Source: Deltaproteobacteria bacterium
GTDB taxonomy: Bacteria; Myxococcota_A; Polyangia; Polyangiales; Houyiibacteriaceae
Length of the DNA stretch: 64,000 nucleotides
NCBI GenBank assembly: GCA_017644045.1
Contig: JAEPMI010000015.1
Span: 268,501 to 332,500 of the forward strand
Direction of reading: 5' to 3'
Shown here: one piece after another, positions 8,437-16,250 of the stretch
Layout: each line of letters opens with the position of its first letter
Position numbering within the stretch: position 1 is the stretch's first letter
Program-made: the position numbers and the translations under genes
The notes under the pieces: generated by a model
Databases searched by the model: none
What the model was told of the DNA's origin: nothing
What the model saw: the letters and a program-made list of their open reading frames with translations, nothing else

Positions 8437-9045
8437 ATGGCGCGTCAGATCGTGGTCCAACTCGGCGAGAGCCCCAGCACCTTCGACTTCAAGAAGGTCG
8501 ACCGAGCGAAGCTCTATGGCAGCCGCAAGCGCATGCCCCTCGACCCGACGGGCGAGCGGTGCACCCGCGCGTCGCTCACCGAGGATGGAGCCCTGCTCAT
8601 CCAGAGCGGGATGACCGCGCAGGGCTACTTCACCGAAGACGGCTACTGGGTGCCCAACAAGGAGCTCATCGGCCTCGACGACGAGGGCGAGCCGGTCGAG
8701 AAGCGCGCGTCGACGCTCGGTCAGCCGCAGGCGCTCGAAGGCCCGCTCGGCGCCGAGGCGCTGCTCGACACCAAGGTGCACGCGGTCTACGCGCTCGACG
8801 CGAGCGAGGTCGACGAAGCGCTCCTGGCGAAGCTCGCGGAGGGAGCGCTCTACCGCTTCCCCTTCAGCTACCGCGGCGACTACTCGGAAGACGTCGCCTT
8901 CCTCGTCCAGAACGGCGACGGAGACGTCTTCGCCCTGGTCGGCCGCACCCTCGAGCCCGAGTGGCGCGACCCCGAAGAGCGGATCCCGACGTTCACCGAA
9001 GACGAAGACGACGACGACGACGAGCTCGACTTCGAGATGTTCTAG
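8437..9045 (+). CDS. hypothetical protein with acidic C-terminus
   Basis: A 202-residue soluble protein of no recognised family. It begins MARQIVVQLGESPSTFDFKK and contains KLYGSRKR, a probable beta-rich core (GALLIQSGMTAQGYFTEDGYWVPN) and a C-terminal tail of consecutive Asp/Glu (TEDEDDDDDEL) ending DFEMF. No signal peptide or membrane helix is present. The ATG at 8437 has TAGGAC 6 nt upstream and only a weak GGAG. It is followed after 11 bp by a C-rich repeat tract. Confidence 0.65.
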   Translation: MARQIVVQLGESPSTFDFKKVDRAKLYGSRKRMPLDPTGERCTRASLTEDGALLIQSGMTAQGYFTEDGYWVPNKELIGLDDEGEPVEKRASTLGQPQALEGPLGAEALLDTKVHAVYALDASEVDEALLAKLAEGALYRFPFSYRGDYSEDVAFLVQNGDGDVFALVGRTLEPEWRDPEERIPTFTEDEDDDDDELDFEMF

Positions 9046-9056
9046 CGCCGAAGGCG

Positions 9057-9090
9057 CCCCTCACCCTCACCCTCGCCCTGACCCTCACCC
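9057..9090. repeat. C-tract repeat (G-quadruplex motif on the minus strand)
   Basis: Six runs of three or more C separated by exactly three bases (CCCTCA/CCCTCG/CCCTGA units). The minus strand therefore has GGG-N3 repeated six times, a textbook G-quadruplex pattern. It begins 11 nt after the stop codon at 9045. The remaining sequence to 9209 holds a related GGCGAGGGT piece and nothing that looks coding. A similar CCCTCACCCTCGCCC motif occurs at 54759-54820. Confidence 0.75.
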
Positions 9091-9209
9091 TCACTCTTCG
9101 ACAGAGCGGCGAGGGTCTGGTCACGACATCCAGCCGCAGCAGATGTCGCCCGCGATGCTCTCCAGCGCGGCCGTCAACGCGGCGTCGTTGGACGCATGCA
9201 GGTAGAGCG

Positions 9210-9878
9210 CTACCCGCGCAGCGGGACGCCGGGCGCGCCGGCGTGGATCCACGAGAGGACGACCTCGGCCGCCGTGAGCGACGACTGGCGCTGGAACTGC
9301 TGCCAGTCCACCGACGCCCGGCTGCCGACCACGTGGGTGATGCCGAAGACCGCCGCGTAGGGGATCTGGGCCAGCCGGCACGCCTGCGCGACGCCGAACG
9401 CCTCCAGCGACTCGGCGTGGTGGCCGAGGCGGTTGAAGACCGACGCCGCGAGCTGGTCGTCGGTGGTGTGCGCGGGCGGGGTCGCGATCGGGGCGGGGCG
9501 CGCGCGGCCCGACGCGGTGAGGCCCGCGAGCAGCGTCTTGTCGACGGCGTGCTCCACGGACATCGGGTCGGGGATCGAGGCACGCTCCGCTTCGGTCGCG
9601 TGGTCGAGGTACTTGATGCGCTCGGCGACGATCACGTCGTGCGGTTGGTACTGACTCGGGCCGGGGTAGATCCCGCAGGTGCCGAGGTGGATGACCGCTC
9701 GAGGCTCGAGCTGGAAGCAGCGCTTCGCCGTCGACGCCGCCGCGTTGACCATCCCGATGCCGATGGTCTTCGCGCTGACGTGAATGCCCTGGAGGCGGCC
9801 ATCGAGTCGCTCTCCGAGCGTCTGGCGGAGACCGCGGAGCTCCGCGGGGTGGGAGCCGACGACGAGCACATCGATCAT
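9210..9878 (-). CDS. nucleoside phosphorylase / nucleosidase family protein
   Basis: A 222-residue protein of the PNP/UDP phosphorylase superfamily, at the size of MTA/SAH nucleosidase and futalosine hydrolase (MqnB). Features are a beta-strand start MIDVLVVGSHP, KTIGIGMVNAAAST (substrate loop), HLGTCGIYPG (the family GTxG loop) and DVIVAERIKYLDHATE. The C-terminal VFGITHVVGSRAS is in the place of the family's catalytic-acid region. It should split a purine nucleoside into base and sugar; which nucleoside cannot be decided. ATG at 9878 is chosen over the upstream frame because the first strand begins there; TACGGT lies 7 nt before it. Confidence 0.8.
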   Translation of the reverse strand: MIDVLVVGSHPAELRGLRQTLGERLDGRLQGIHVSAKTIGIGMVNAAASTAKRCFQLEPRAVIHLGTCGIYPGPSQYQPHDVIVAERIKYLDHATEAERASIPDPMSVEHAVDKTLLAGLTASGRARPAPIATPPAHTTDDQLAASVFNRLGHHAESLEAFGVAQACRLAQIPYAAVFGITHVVGSRASVDWQQFQRQSSLTAAEVVLSWIHAGAPGVPLRG

Positions 9879-9904
9879 CGGCGACACCGTAGCGTTTTTT
9901 TCTC

Positions 9905-9960
9905 GGGGGATTCTGAGAAAATCCCCCACCTCGTCGGCAGTGAATCCCTCCGCGCCTCCC
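9905..9960 (+). repeat. partial copy of the GGGGGATT...AATCCCCC dispersed repeat
   Basis: The hairpin GGGGGATT / AATCCCCC (9905-9927, 7-nt loop) is followed by a stretch resembling 18931-18957 (CGTCGGCAGTGAATCCCTCC against CGTCGCGAGTGAATCGCTCC). The match fades after about 9960, where the two longer copies continue. It lies between UPF0262 and the nucleosidase gene. Confidence 0.7.
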
Positions 9961-10002
9961 AAGATCGATGCGCTCCACGCATCCTCCCCCGATCACTCTT
10001 TC

Positions 10003-10491
10003 TCAGCGGACGCGGCGGTGACCGTGGACGCCGACCAGTCGGGTGGTGTCGACCTTGAGCGCGAGCAGGAGCGTGAAGAGTCGCCGACCGGTGGGGTGAT
10101 CGATGGCGAAGGGGCGCAGGCGCCGCTCGAGGAAACGACCGGCGTCGTCGTGGGTGACCCGCTTGGCCATGTCGAGGGCCTCGAGCCGCTTGAGGCCGCC
10201 CATCGCGTCGGCGCGGGCGATCTCTCGGACGGTGTCCACGTATTCGGTGATCAGGTCGGCCAACGCGTCGTGCGGGATGGTGACGTCGGCGAGCACGTGG
10301 CCTTCCGCGTCGTGGAGCGCGAGCTCCACCCCCTGCTGCGTCTGTGTGATCGAGAGCACCTCTCCGTCATCGCGGATCACCGCTTCGCCCGGCGTGGTCA
10401 GCTCGCGGATGGTGAGCGTCCACTCGCGGCGGCGGTTCTCGCTCGCCTCCGACCAGGTGCGGTCGTCGATGTTCACTTCGCGCAGGGGCAT
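10003..10491 (-). CDS. UPF0262 family protein
   Basis: A 162-residue protein resembling UPF0262: an N-terminal IDDRTW...RRREW segment, then a beta-sheet, and a C-terminal half with ITEYVDTVREIARAD, RLEALDMAKRVTHDDAG and HPTGRRLFTLLLAL. The last two match the family signatures (SRIEAIDMGRRGLHNEG and DTARRLFTL in alphaproteobacterial members). Function is unknown. It lies 10 bp downstream of the HAD-like phosphatase gene on the same strand, so the two are probably cotranscribed. A C-terminal RLVGVHGHRRVR tail extends beyond the usual family end. Confidence 0.75.
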   Translation of the reverse strand: MPLREVNIDDRTWSEASENRRREWTLTIRELTTPGEAVIRDDGEVLSITQTQQGVELALHDAEGHVLADVTIPHDALADLITEYVDTVREIARADAMGGLKRLEALDMAKRVTHDDAGRFLERRLRPFAIDHPTGRRLFTLLLALKVDTTRLVGVHGHRRVR

Positions 10492-10501
10492 GGTTCCCTT
10501 C

Positions 10502-11542
10502 CTATCGCTTCTTCCACTTGGCGCGGCGCCGCGCGGCTCGCGCTCGGGCCTTGTCGCGCGAGAAGAGGTCCACGTAGTCGATCGGGTCGGGCTCGACCCG
10601 CTGGGCCTCGCCGAGCTCGGGCAGCCGGCGCTCGAGCGCCTCGCCGAATTGCAGGAGGCTCGGCATGGCGCCGCCGAAGCTCGGCCGCTCCACCTTCGCG
10701 GCGGCCGCGACCAGCCGCTCCGCGACCGGGCGCCCCACGTAGCGCCGGCGCGCGAGATCGAGGAACGACGCGACCAGCGCGTCCGGGCTGAAGGCGTGCC
10801 TCAGGATGATCTCCGCCCCGATCCGAAGCACGGCCTCGGGCTGGAGCGCTCCGTCGCGGAGCAGCACCACCGCCGGCTGGAAGTAGTTGTAGAAGGGGCA
10901 GATGCGCTGACCGAACTCGGCGAAGACGTTCGGTGACTCCATCCGCTCGAGGTGGATGAAGACCTGCCGGACCGCCTCGCCCCGCGGCAGCCGGTCCGCG
11001 CGACGCACGATGGTCGGGATCTGGGACCGGTAGACCTTGGCTCGCTCGAGCACCGCCAGCAGCTGGTCGGTGCCCACCCGGCCGGCGCACAGGTCCGCGT
11101 AGAGGGAGTAGATGAACGCGTCCGCCTCGGCGTCGTCCCCGAAGAGCACCTCTTCCGTGTTCGGGTCCGAGTGGGTGCGGGCGTCGAGCAGCGCCCCGAG
11201 CTTGTAGGAGATCTGGTCCTTCAGGAAGCGCACGCGGCCCTTGAGCAGGTTCTCGAGGCTCGGCTTGAGCGTGAACGAGTCCCACCGGATGCCGTCGAGG
11301 CGGAGCTTCGCTTCGAGCACCCGCCGCATCTGCTCGGGGCTGCCGGAGAGGATGGTGATGGCGTTCGGGCCCGTCGCCCGGAGCTCGCGGAGCAGAGCGC
11401 TGGCTCCGGGGACCGTGCGCTTCCGAGAGGCGGGCTCCACGGCGGTCCGCAGGAGATCGCGGATGGTGTCGAACTCGGTTCGGAGGTAGGTCTTGTCGAG
11501 ATCCCACCGATAGATCGTCGACCCGGGCACGATGGCCGCCAC
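10502..11542 (-). CDS. App1-like phosphatidate phosphatase domain (HAD fold) protein
   Basis: A 346-residue protein with HAD-phosphatase motifs: motif I RWDLDKTYL (nucleophile Asp, DxDxT form) near residues 13-17, motif II ILSGSPEQM, a conserved lysine region LKGRVRFLKDQISYK, and acidic motif LFGDDAEADAFIY. This order matches the DUF2183/App1 catalytic domain, which dephosphorylates phosphatidate. The C-terminal ~120 residues are helical and unassigned, ending in a basic tail (KARARAARRRAKWKKR). No signal peptide is seen. GTG at 11542 is the start, 6 nt after a TGCTATGGT box, so the mRNA may be leaderless. It is divergent from the VWA lipoprotein genes. Confidence 0.75.
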   Translation of the reverse strand: MAAIVPGSTIYRWDLDKTYLRTEFDTIRDLLRTAVEPASRKRTVPGASALLRELRATGPNAITILSGSPEQMRRVLEAKLRLDGIRWDSFTLKPSLENLLKGRVRFLKDQISYKLGALLDARTHSDPNTEEVLFGDDAEADAFIYSLYADLCAGRVGTDQLLAVLERAKVYRSQIPTIVRRADRLPRGEAVRQVFIHLERMESPNVFAEFGQRICPFYNYFQPAVVLLRDGALQPEAVLRIGAEIILRHAFSPDALVASFLDLARRRYVGRPVAERLVAAAAKVERPSFGGAMPSLLQFGEALERRLPELGEAQRVEPDPIDYVDLFSRDKARARAARRRAKWKKR

Positions 11543-11548
11543 GGGCCG

Positions 11549-11554
11549 ACCATA
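11549..11554 (-). promoter_or_regulatory. candidate extended -10 box (TGCTATGGT) for the HAD gene
   Basis: TATGGT on the minus strand with upstream TGC forms an extended -10 element and ends 6 nt before the GTG start at 11542. The identical nonamer occurs before mrpE (49914-49919). Confidence 0.45.
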
Positions 11555-11620
11555 GCAGGCTCGGGCCGTCGCGGGCGGTCATCCGCGGGTGCCGACCTCG
11601 ACGTGCCCGATCGCCGACGC

Positions 11621-11626
11621 TAGAGT
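11621..11626 (+). promoter_or_regulatory. candidate -10 box (CGCTAGAGT) for the first VWA lipoprotein
   Basis: TAGAGT lies 8 nt before the ATG at 11635. TCGACG at 11598-11603 is a possible -35 with 17-bp spacing. The same octamer GCTAGAGT precedes the TetR gene at 30258. Confidence 0.45.
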
Positions 11627-11634
11627 GGCTCCTG

Positions 11635-12906
11635 ATGCGCTGGCTCCCTCTGGCCCCGACCCTCGCCGCAGCGGCCCTGCTGGGGACCGCGACGGTGGGT
11701 TGCGGGGCGAAAACGGGTCCCTACGTCCCGGATGCGTTCGAGAACGAGACGTTCGACGGAGGCATCCCCACGGACATGGGGGACATGGACATCCCGTGCA
11801 TCGAAGTGCCCCTCGACGGAGGGGCCGTCGAGCTCGCGCTCGAGGTGGAGGCGCAGGTCGGGCGGGCGGACATTGCGTTCCTCATCGACAAGACCGCGTC
11901 CATGCGCGAGGAGATCGACCAGATCCGGGACACGCTCCGCACGCGGATCGCCCCGGCCATCCGGACCGCCATCCCCGACTCCGAGCTCGCGGTCGCCACC
12001 TTCGCGGACTTCCCGATCGAGCCCTACGGCTCCGGTCGCGACGGTGACGTGCCGTTCGAGCTCCGCCAGCGGGTGACGACCGACGTGGCCCAGGTCCAGT
12101 CCGCGGTCGGGTCCATCGAGCTGAGCAACGGTGTCGACATCGAAGAGAGCCAGGTCGAGGCGCTCTATCAGCTGATGACCGGAGACGGGATCGCCGAGTA
12201 CGTCCCCCGCTCCAGTGGCTGCCCGCGCGGCGGCTTCGGCTACGCCTGCTTCCGGAACGACGCCCTGCCGGTGGTGCTCCTCTTCACCGACGCGCAGTTC
12301 CACAACGGGCCCGGCGGTGAGTTCCCCTACGACTCCCCGCCCATCGCCGGCGCCGCCGAGTACGCGGACGCGATCGACGTGCTCAGGCGGCGAGGCGCGC
12401 GGGTGATCGGCTTCAACTCGAGCGCCGGGGGCGGAGGGGAGCGACAGACGCTCGAGCGCCTCGCGCGCGACACCGACACCCTCGCCGGTCGGGAGCCGCT
12501 GGTCTACGACATCGGCACCCGCGGTCAGGAGCTGACGACCTCCGTGGTCTCCGCCATCGAGACGTTCGCCGGCACCGTGGTGCAGGACATCGACGCGGTC
12601 CTCTCCGATGGCGATCGGACCGACGGGATCGATCCGCTCGAGCTCATCGAAGCGATCGAGGGGACCCAGGCCATCCCCGCGAGCGGCGTGAGCGGGATCG
12701 AAGGGGCGCTCTTCCGCGAGGCGCAGGCCGGGACGCAGCTCTTCTGGCGGGTGATCATTCGCAACGGCGCGGTGGCCCCCGGCTCGGGTCCGCAGCGCAT
12801 TCGGGTTCGGGTCACGTTCCGCGGTGACGGCACGCGACGGCTCGGCGAGCAGCTCTTCGACATCGTGGTGCCTGGCGCGGACGGCTCCGGATGCGAAGCC
12901 ATCTGA
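11635..12906 (+). CDS. VWA-domain lipoprotein, integrin-beta-like (paralogue 1 of 3)
   Basis: A 423-residue lipoprotein. The signal peptide ends in ATVGC with lipobox Cys23 and mature start CGAKTG, shared by all three tandem paralogues. After a short Asp-rich spacer comes a von Willebrand A domain: strand AFLIDKTASM (Asp85, Thr87, Ser89; MIDAS DxTxS), FADFPIEPYG, then IEESQVEALYQLMTG, a Cys-containing loop SGCPRGGFGYACFR and VVLLFTDAQFHNGPGG. The last three resemble the integrin beta I-like domain (GGFDA..., STDAGFHFAG). The C-terminal ~120 residues are beta-rich. It should be anchored in the outer envelope and bind a protein ligand through a metal ion. It overlaps the next gene by 16 bp. Confidence 0.85.
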   Translation: MRWLPLAPTLAAAALLGTATVGCGAKTGPYVPDAFENETFDGGIPTDMGDMDIPCIEVPLDGGAVELALEVEAQVGRADIAFLIDKTASMREEIDQIRDTLRTRIAPAIRTAIPDSELAVATFADFPIEPYGSGRDGDVPFELRQRVTTDVAQVQSAVGSIELSNGVDIEESQVEALYQLMTGDGIAEYVPRSSGCPRGGFGYACFRNDALPVVLLFTDAQFHNGPGGEFPYDSPPIAGAAEYADAIDVLRRRGARVIGFNSSAGGGGERQTLERLARDTDTLAGREPLVYDIGTRGQELTTSVVSAIETFAGTVVQDIDAVLSDGDRTDGIDPLELIEAIEGTQAIPASGVSGIEGALFREAQAGTQLFWRVIIRNGAVAPGSGPQRIRVRVTFRGDGTRRLGEQLFDIVVPGADGSGCEAI

Positions 12907-14159
12907 CGGCCGCCCGCTCCATCGCGCTCGGAGCGACGCTCCTCCTCTCGGCCTGCGGGGCGAAGACGGGGCTCAGCGCGCCCGACATGGGGCCGGACTT
13001 CGGGGTGGACCTCGGGCCCGACATGGGTCCGCCACCGCCGCCGCCGCCGATCTGCGTCGAGCTCCCGCGCGACGTCGAGACCGTCGACGCCGAGTTCGAG
13101 CTGCCCGTGGCGCTGGCGGTGGTCGATGTCTTCTTCCTGCTCGACGCGACGGCGAGCATGCTCGACGAGATCGACACCATCCGGAACCGACTCCGCGACC
13201 GCGTGGTCCCGGGGGTGCGCGCCGCCATCCCCGACGCGGCCTTCGGCGTCGCCCTCTTCGGTGAGTTCCCCGTCGACGAGCACGGTCCCGAGTCGGTTCG
13301 CCCCTTCGAGATGCGACGGACCGTGACCACCGACGTCATCCAGGTGGAGACCGCGCTCGAAGGGTTGCCCAGCTGGGGTAACTTCGACGAGCCGGAGGCC
13401 GCGACGGAGGGCCTCTACCAGGTCGCGACCGGCGAGGGGCTCGCGCCCTGGATCGAGCGGAGCGCCGGTTGTCCTCGCGGAGGGCAGGGTGGCGCCTGCT
13501 TCCGCTCCACCGCGCTCCCCGTGATCCTGCTGATCACCGACGCCCCGATGCAGAACGGGCCCCGCGGCGTGCCGCCCGTCAGCACCTACGACTTTCCTGG
13601 GCCTCACACCTACGCGGACGCGCTCGAGGCGCTCCAGCGCATCGGGGTCCTGGTCATCGGTCTCTGGGCCACGGACTTCATGTCCATGAGCCCGGCCCAG
13701 CAGCTACGCCGCGTGTCCACCGATACCGGAGCCGTCGACGGGGACCAGCCGCTCGCGCGGAGCATCGGCGGTGGCGGTGGCGGCGTCGGTGAAGACATCG
13801 TCTCGGCCATCACCCGGCTCGCCGAGGGGACTCCTCTCGATGTCGACGCGTTGGTGGAGGACGTTCGCGGGGACGAGTACGACGCTCGCGATCTCGTGCT
13901 CGGGGTGGAGCCCCTCCGTGCCATCCCCGCAGACGGTGTGGAGCGCATCGAGGGCGACGTCTTCGTCGGTACCCGACCAGGGACCCGTGTGACCTTCCGG
14001 GTACGGTTGGACCCGGACGCTGTGCCAGAAAGTGCCGAAACCCTCCGGATCCCGGCCCGCGTGGTGTTCCGTGCCTTCGGCCGGAGCCGCCTCGGGGCGC
14101 AGGACGTCGTGTTCCTCATCCCCGGCACCGACGGGGGCAGCTGCGACGACGAGGTCTGA
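12891..14159 (+). CDS. VWA-domain lipoprotein, integrin-beta-like (paralogue 2 of 3)
   Basis: A 422-residue paralogue of the preceding protein: lipobox LLSAC with Cys22 and CGAKTG, a Pro/Asp spacer (DMGPPPPPPP), and a VWA domain with FFLLDATASM (MIDAS Asp-x-Thr-x-Ser), FGEFPVDEHG, a PEAATEGLYQVATG helix, SAGCPRGGQGGACFR and VILLITDAPMQNGP. The invariant Asp after LLIT is kept. A Gly-rich loop IGGGGGGVGED occurs near residue 290. The ATG at 12891 is inside the last codons of the first paralogue, so the genes are translationally linked. Divergence from the neighbours is large, which points to an old duplication. Confidence 0.85.
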   Translation: MRSHLTAARSIALGATLLLSACGAKTGLSAPDMGPDFGVDLGPDMGPPPPPPPICVELPRDVETVDAEFELPVALAVVDVFFLLDATASMLDEIDTIRNRLRDRVVPGVRAAIPDAAFGVALFGEFPVDEHGPESVRPFEMRRTVTTDVIQVETALEGLPSWGNFDEPEAATEGLYQVATGEGLAPWIERSAGCPRGGQGGACFRSTALPVILLITDAPMQNGPRGVPPVSTYDFPGPHTYADALEALQRIGVLVIGLWATDFMSMSPAQQLRRVSTDTGAVDGDQPLARSIGGGGGGVGEDIVSAITRLAEGTPLDVDALVEDVRGDEYDARDLVLGVEPLRAIPADGVERIEGDVFVGTRPGTRVTFRVRLDPDAVPESAETLRIPARVVFRAFGRSRLGAQDVVFLIPGTDGGSCDDEV

Positions 14160-14256
14160 CGGGCCCCGAGTTGCGCCCGGTGGGGGTCCACACGGCGGAC
14201 CCGGCGTGGAAATTGCTCTACCCTGCAGCGACGGAAACGGGGCCCTCGGGCCACCG

Positions 14257-15576
14257 ATGACACGAAGGACCGGAATGCAGGGGACCAGAGGGACGCGAGG
14301 AGGAGCTTGGTTGGCGCTCGCGGCCGCCGCGCTGGCGGTCGGCTGTGGCGCCAAGACGGGCCTCCACGTGCCGGACGTCGACGGAGGGGAGCCGGAGGAC
14401 ATGTTCCGCCCGGACATGCGCGGCGTGGACGCGTTCGTGCCCCCGCCGCCGCCCGACGTCTGCGTCGAGCTGCCGCCGATGACGCCCCCGAAGTTCGTCG
14501 ACGCGACCTTCCTCGCGCGCATCGCGACCGCGGACGTGCTCTTCCTGGTCGACGTGACCGGATCGATGACCGACGAGATCGACGCGATCCGCGAGACCCT
14601 CCGTGACCGCATCGTGCCGCAGATCGCGTCCGCCATCCCGGACACGCAGCTGAGCGTCGCCGAGTTCGCCGACTTCCCGGTGAGTCCCTACGGCGACGAG
14701 TCGATGGACGTGCCCTTCCAGCTCCGGCAGCAGTCGACCGCCGACATCGACCGGGTGCAGGACGCGGTCGACCGGCTGCGCACCCGCAGCGGTAGCGACA
14801 TTCCCGAGAGCCACGTCGAGGCGCTCTACCAGAGCGCGACCGGCGCCGGTCTCGGCCGCTTCGTCTCGCCCGGGCGCTGCCCCGCGGGAACGGTCGGCTA
14901 CCCGTGCTTCCGCACCAACGGGTCGCGCATCATCCTGCTCTTCACCGACGCGGCCATGCACAACGGCCCCGGGCGGAGCGAGCCCTACGACAGCCCGCCG
15001 ATCTCCCCGGCCCCCGCGACCTACGAGATGGCCCTCGGCGCGCTGCGGGACATCGGGGCCAAGGTGCTCGGGCTCTACAGCGGCAACGACCCCCGCGACC
15101 GAGCGCTCACGGACCTCGAGTCCATCGCCCGCGACACCGGCGCCGTCACCGAAGACGGCGTGCCCATCGTCCTCGACATCGGTTCCCGCGGCGAAGGGCT
15201 CGACGAGGGCGTCGTCGAGTCCATCCGCCAGCTCGTCGAGGAGGTCCCCCTGGACATCGACGCGTTCGCCGAGGACTTCCCCGGCGACGAGTTCGACGCG
15301 CTCGACTTCGTGCGCTCGATCGAGACCACGGGCGCCGTCCCCACCGGTGGCGCGACGGACCTCGGTGACGAGTACCTCGGCGTTCGACCCGGCACCCGCG
15401 TCGGCTTCCGTGTCTTCCTCGCCAACGAGCGCATCCCGCGCGGACCCGAGCCGCAGAGCTACACGCTCACGGTCGTCCTCCGCGGCGATGGCGTGACCCG
15501 GCTGACCGAGACGGTGGTCCTCGTGGTCATCCCCAGCATCGACGGCGAGGGCTGCCCGGTCGACTTCGGTCCGTGA
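14257..15576 (+). CDS. VWA-domain lipoprotein, integrin-beta-like (paralogue 3 of 3)
   Basis: A 439-residue third paralogue. An Arg-rich N-region is followed by a hydrophobic core and lipobox LAVGC (Cys30) then CGAKTG. The VWA domain has LFLVDVTGSMTDE (the most canonical MIDAS of the three), FADFPVSPYG, IPESHVEALYQSATG, PGRCPAGTVGYPCFR and IILLFTDAAMHNGPG. The start is ATG 14257; ATG 14275 is also possible. A 97-bp gap separates it from paralogue 2 and contains TACCCT at 14218-14223 as a possible promoter, so it may also be transcribed alone. Confidence 0.85.
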   Translation: MTRRTGMQGTRGTRGGAWLALAAAALAVGCGAKTGLHVPDVDGGEPEDMFRPDMRGVDAFVPPPPPDVCVELPPMTPPKFVDATFLARIATADVLFLVDVTGSMTDEIDAIRETLRDRIVPQIASAIPDTQLSVAEFADFPVSPYGDESMDVPFQLRQQSTADIDRVQDAVDRLRTRSGSDIPESHVEALYQSATGAGLGRFVSPGRCPAGTVGYPCFRTNGSRIILLFTDAAMHNGPGRSEPYDSPPISPAPATYEMALGALRDIGAKVLGLYSGNDPRDRALTDLESIARDTGAVTEDGVPIVLDIGSRGEGLDEGVVESIRQLVEEVPLDIDAFAEDFPGDEFDALDFVRSIETTGAVPTGGATDLGDEYLGVRPGTRVGFRVFLANERIPRGPEPQSYTLTVVLRGDGVTRLTETVVLVVIPSIDGEGCPVDFGP

Positions 15577-15620
15577 CGAGTGGCGTTGACAGGCTGGCGC
15601 CGGGCGCATAGCTCCGTCGC

Positions 15621-16250
15621 ATGAGCCGCGCTGATCTCGATGCGATCTTCGACGCCGACCGGGCGCTCCGCGAGGCGGAGTCCCGATTGCTCGAGGGTGA
15701 CCCCACCGACCTGCTCCTCGACGCCATCGCCGAGGCCCGAGCCCTGGACGACCCCGACGAGGCGGCCGCCCGCTTGATCCGCCTCGCCGATCTCTGCGCG
15801 CAGGTGCCGGGCGTCGCGATGATCGAGGGGCTGATCGACATCCTCGACGACGAGGACCCGCAGGTCCGGGTCCAGGCCGGCGAGGCGCTGCTGGACGTGG
15901 CCTTCGACTACTACGGCGACGTCGCCCGTGCGATCGAGGCGCGCCTCGAGGGACCGCACCGCGGCCCGTGCATGGTCGAGCTGCCCTTCCTCCTGGTGGA
16001 GGTCGGCGAAGGCGGGACCGCGCGGCTCCTCAAGGGCTTCCTCCGCCACCCGGACCCCGAGGTGATCGCCGCGGGCATCGAGGCGGCGGTGGAAGCGCAG
16101 GAGACCTCGCTCGCGCCGGAGCTCGAGAAGCTCACCGGCGACCAGCGCGACGTCACCATCGCGGACTTCGAGTCCGAGACCGAGGCGACGGTCGGTGCGC
16201 TCGCGACGGAGGCGCTCGAGCTCTTCGCGCAGATGGACGAGAATCCGTGA
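15621..16250 (+). CDS. HEAT-repeat-like protein
   Basis: A 209-residue acidic, all-helical protein. Pairs of helices such as MIEGLIDILDDEDPQVRVQAGEALLDVAFD and LLKGFLRHPDPEVIAAGIEAAVEA have the HEAT-repeat pattern (helix, turn with D/P, V/R, helix). No signal peptide or catalytic motif is present. Such repeats usually bind other proteins. Its stop overlaps the methyltransferase start by 4 nt (GTGA), which couples the two products. The ATG at 15621 has no Shine-Dalgarno sequence. Confidence 0.7.
   Translation: MSRADLDAIFDADRALREAESRLLEGDPTDLLLDAIAEARALDDPDEAAARLIRLADLCAQVPGVAMIEGLIDILDDEDPQVRVQAGEALLDVAFDYYGDVARAIEARLEGPHRGPCMVELPFLLVEVGEGGTARLLKGFLRHPDPEVIAAGIEAAVEAQETSLAPELEKLTGDQRDVTIADFESETEATVGALATEALELFAQMDENP

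Noticed and set aside
12891-12906. Frameshift joining VWA paralogues 1 and 2
   Set aside because: Paralogue 2 has its own signal peptide and lipobox after the overlap, so they are separate proteins.
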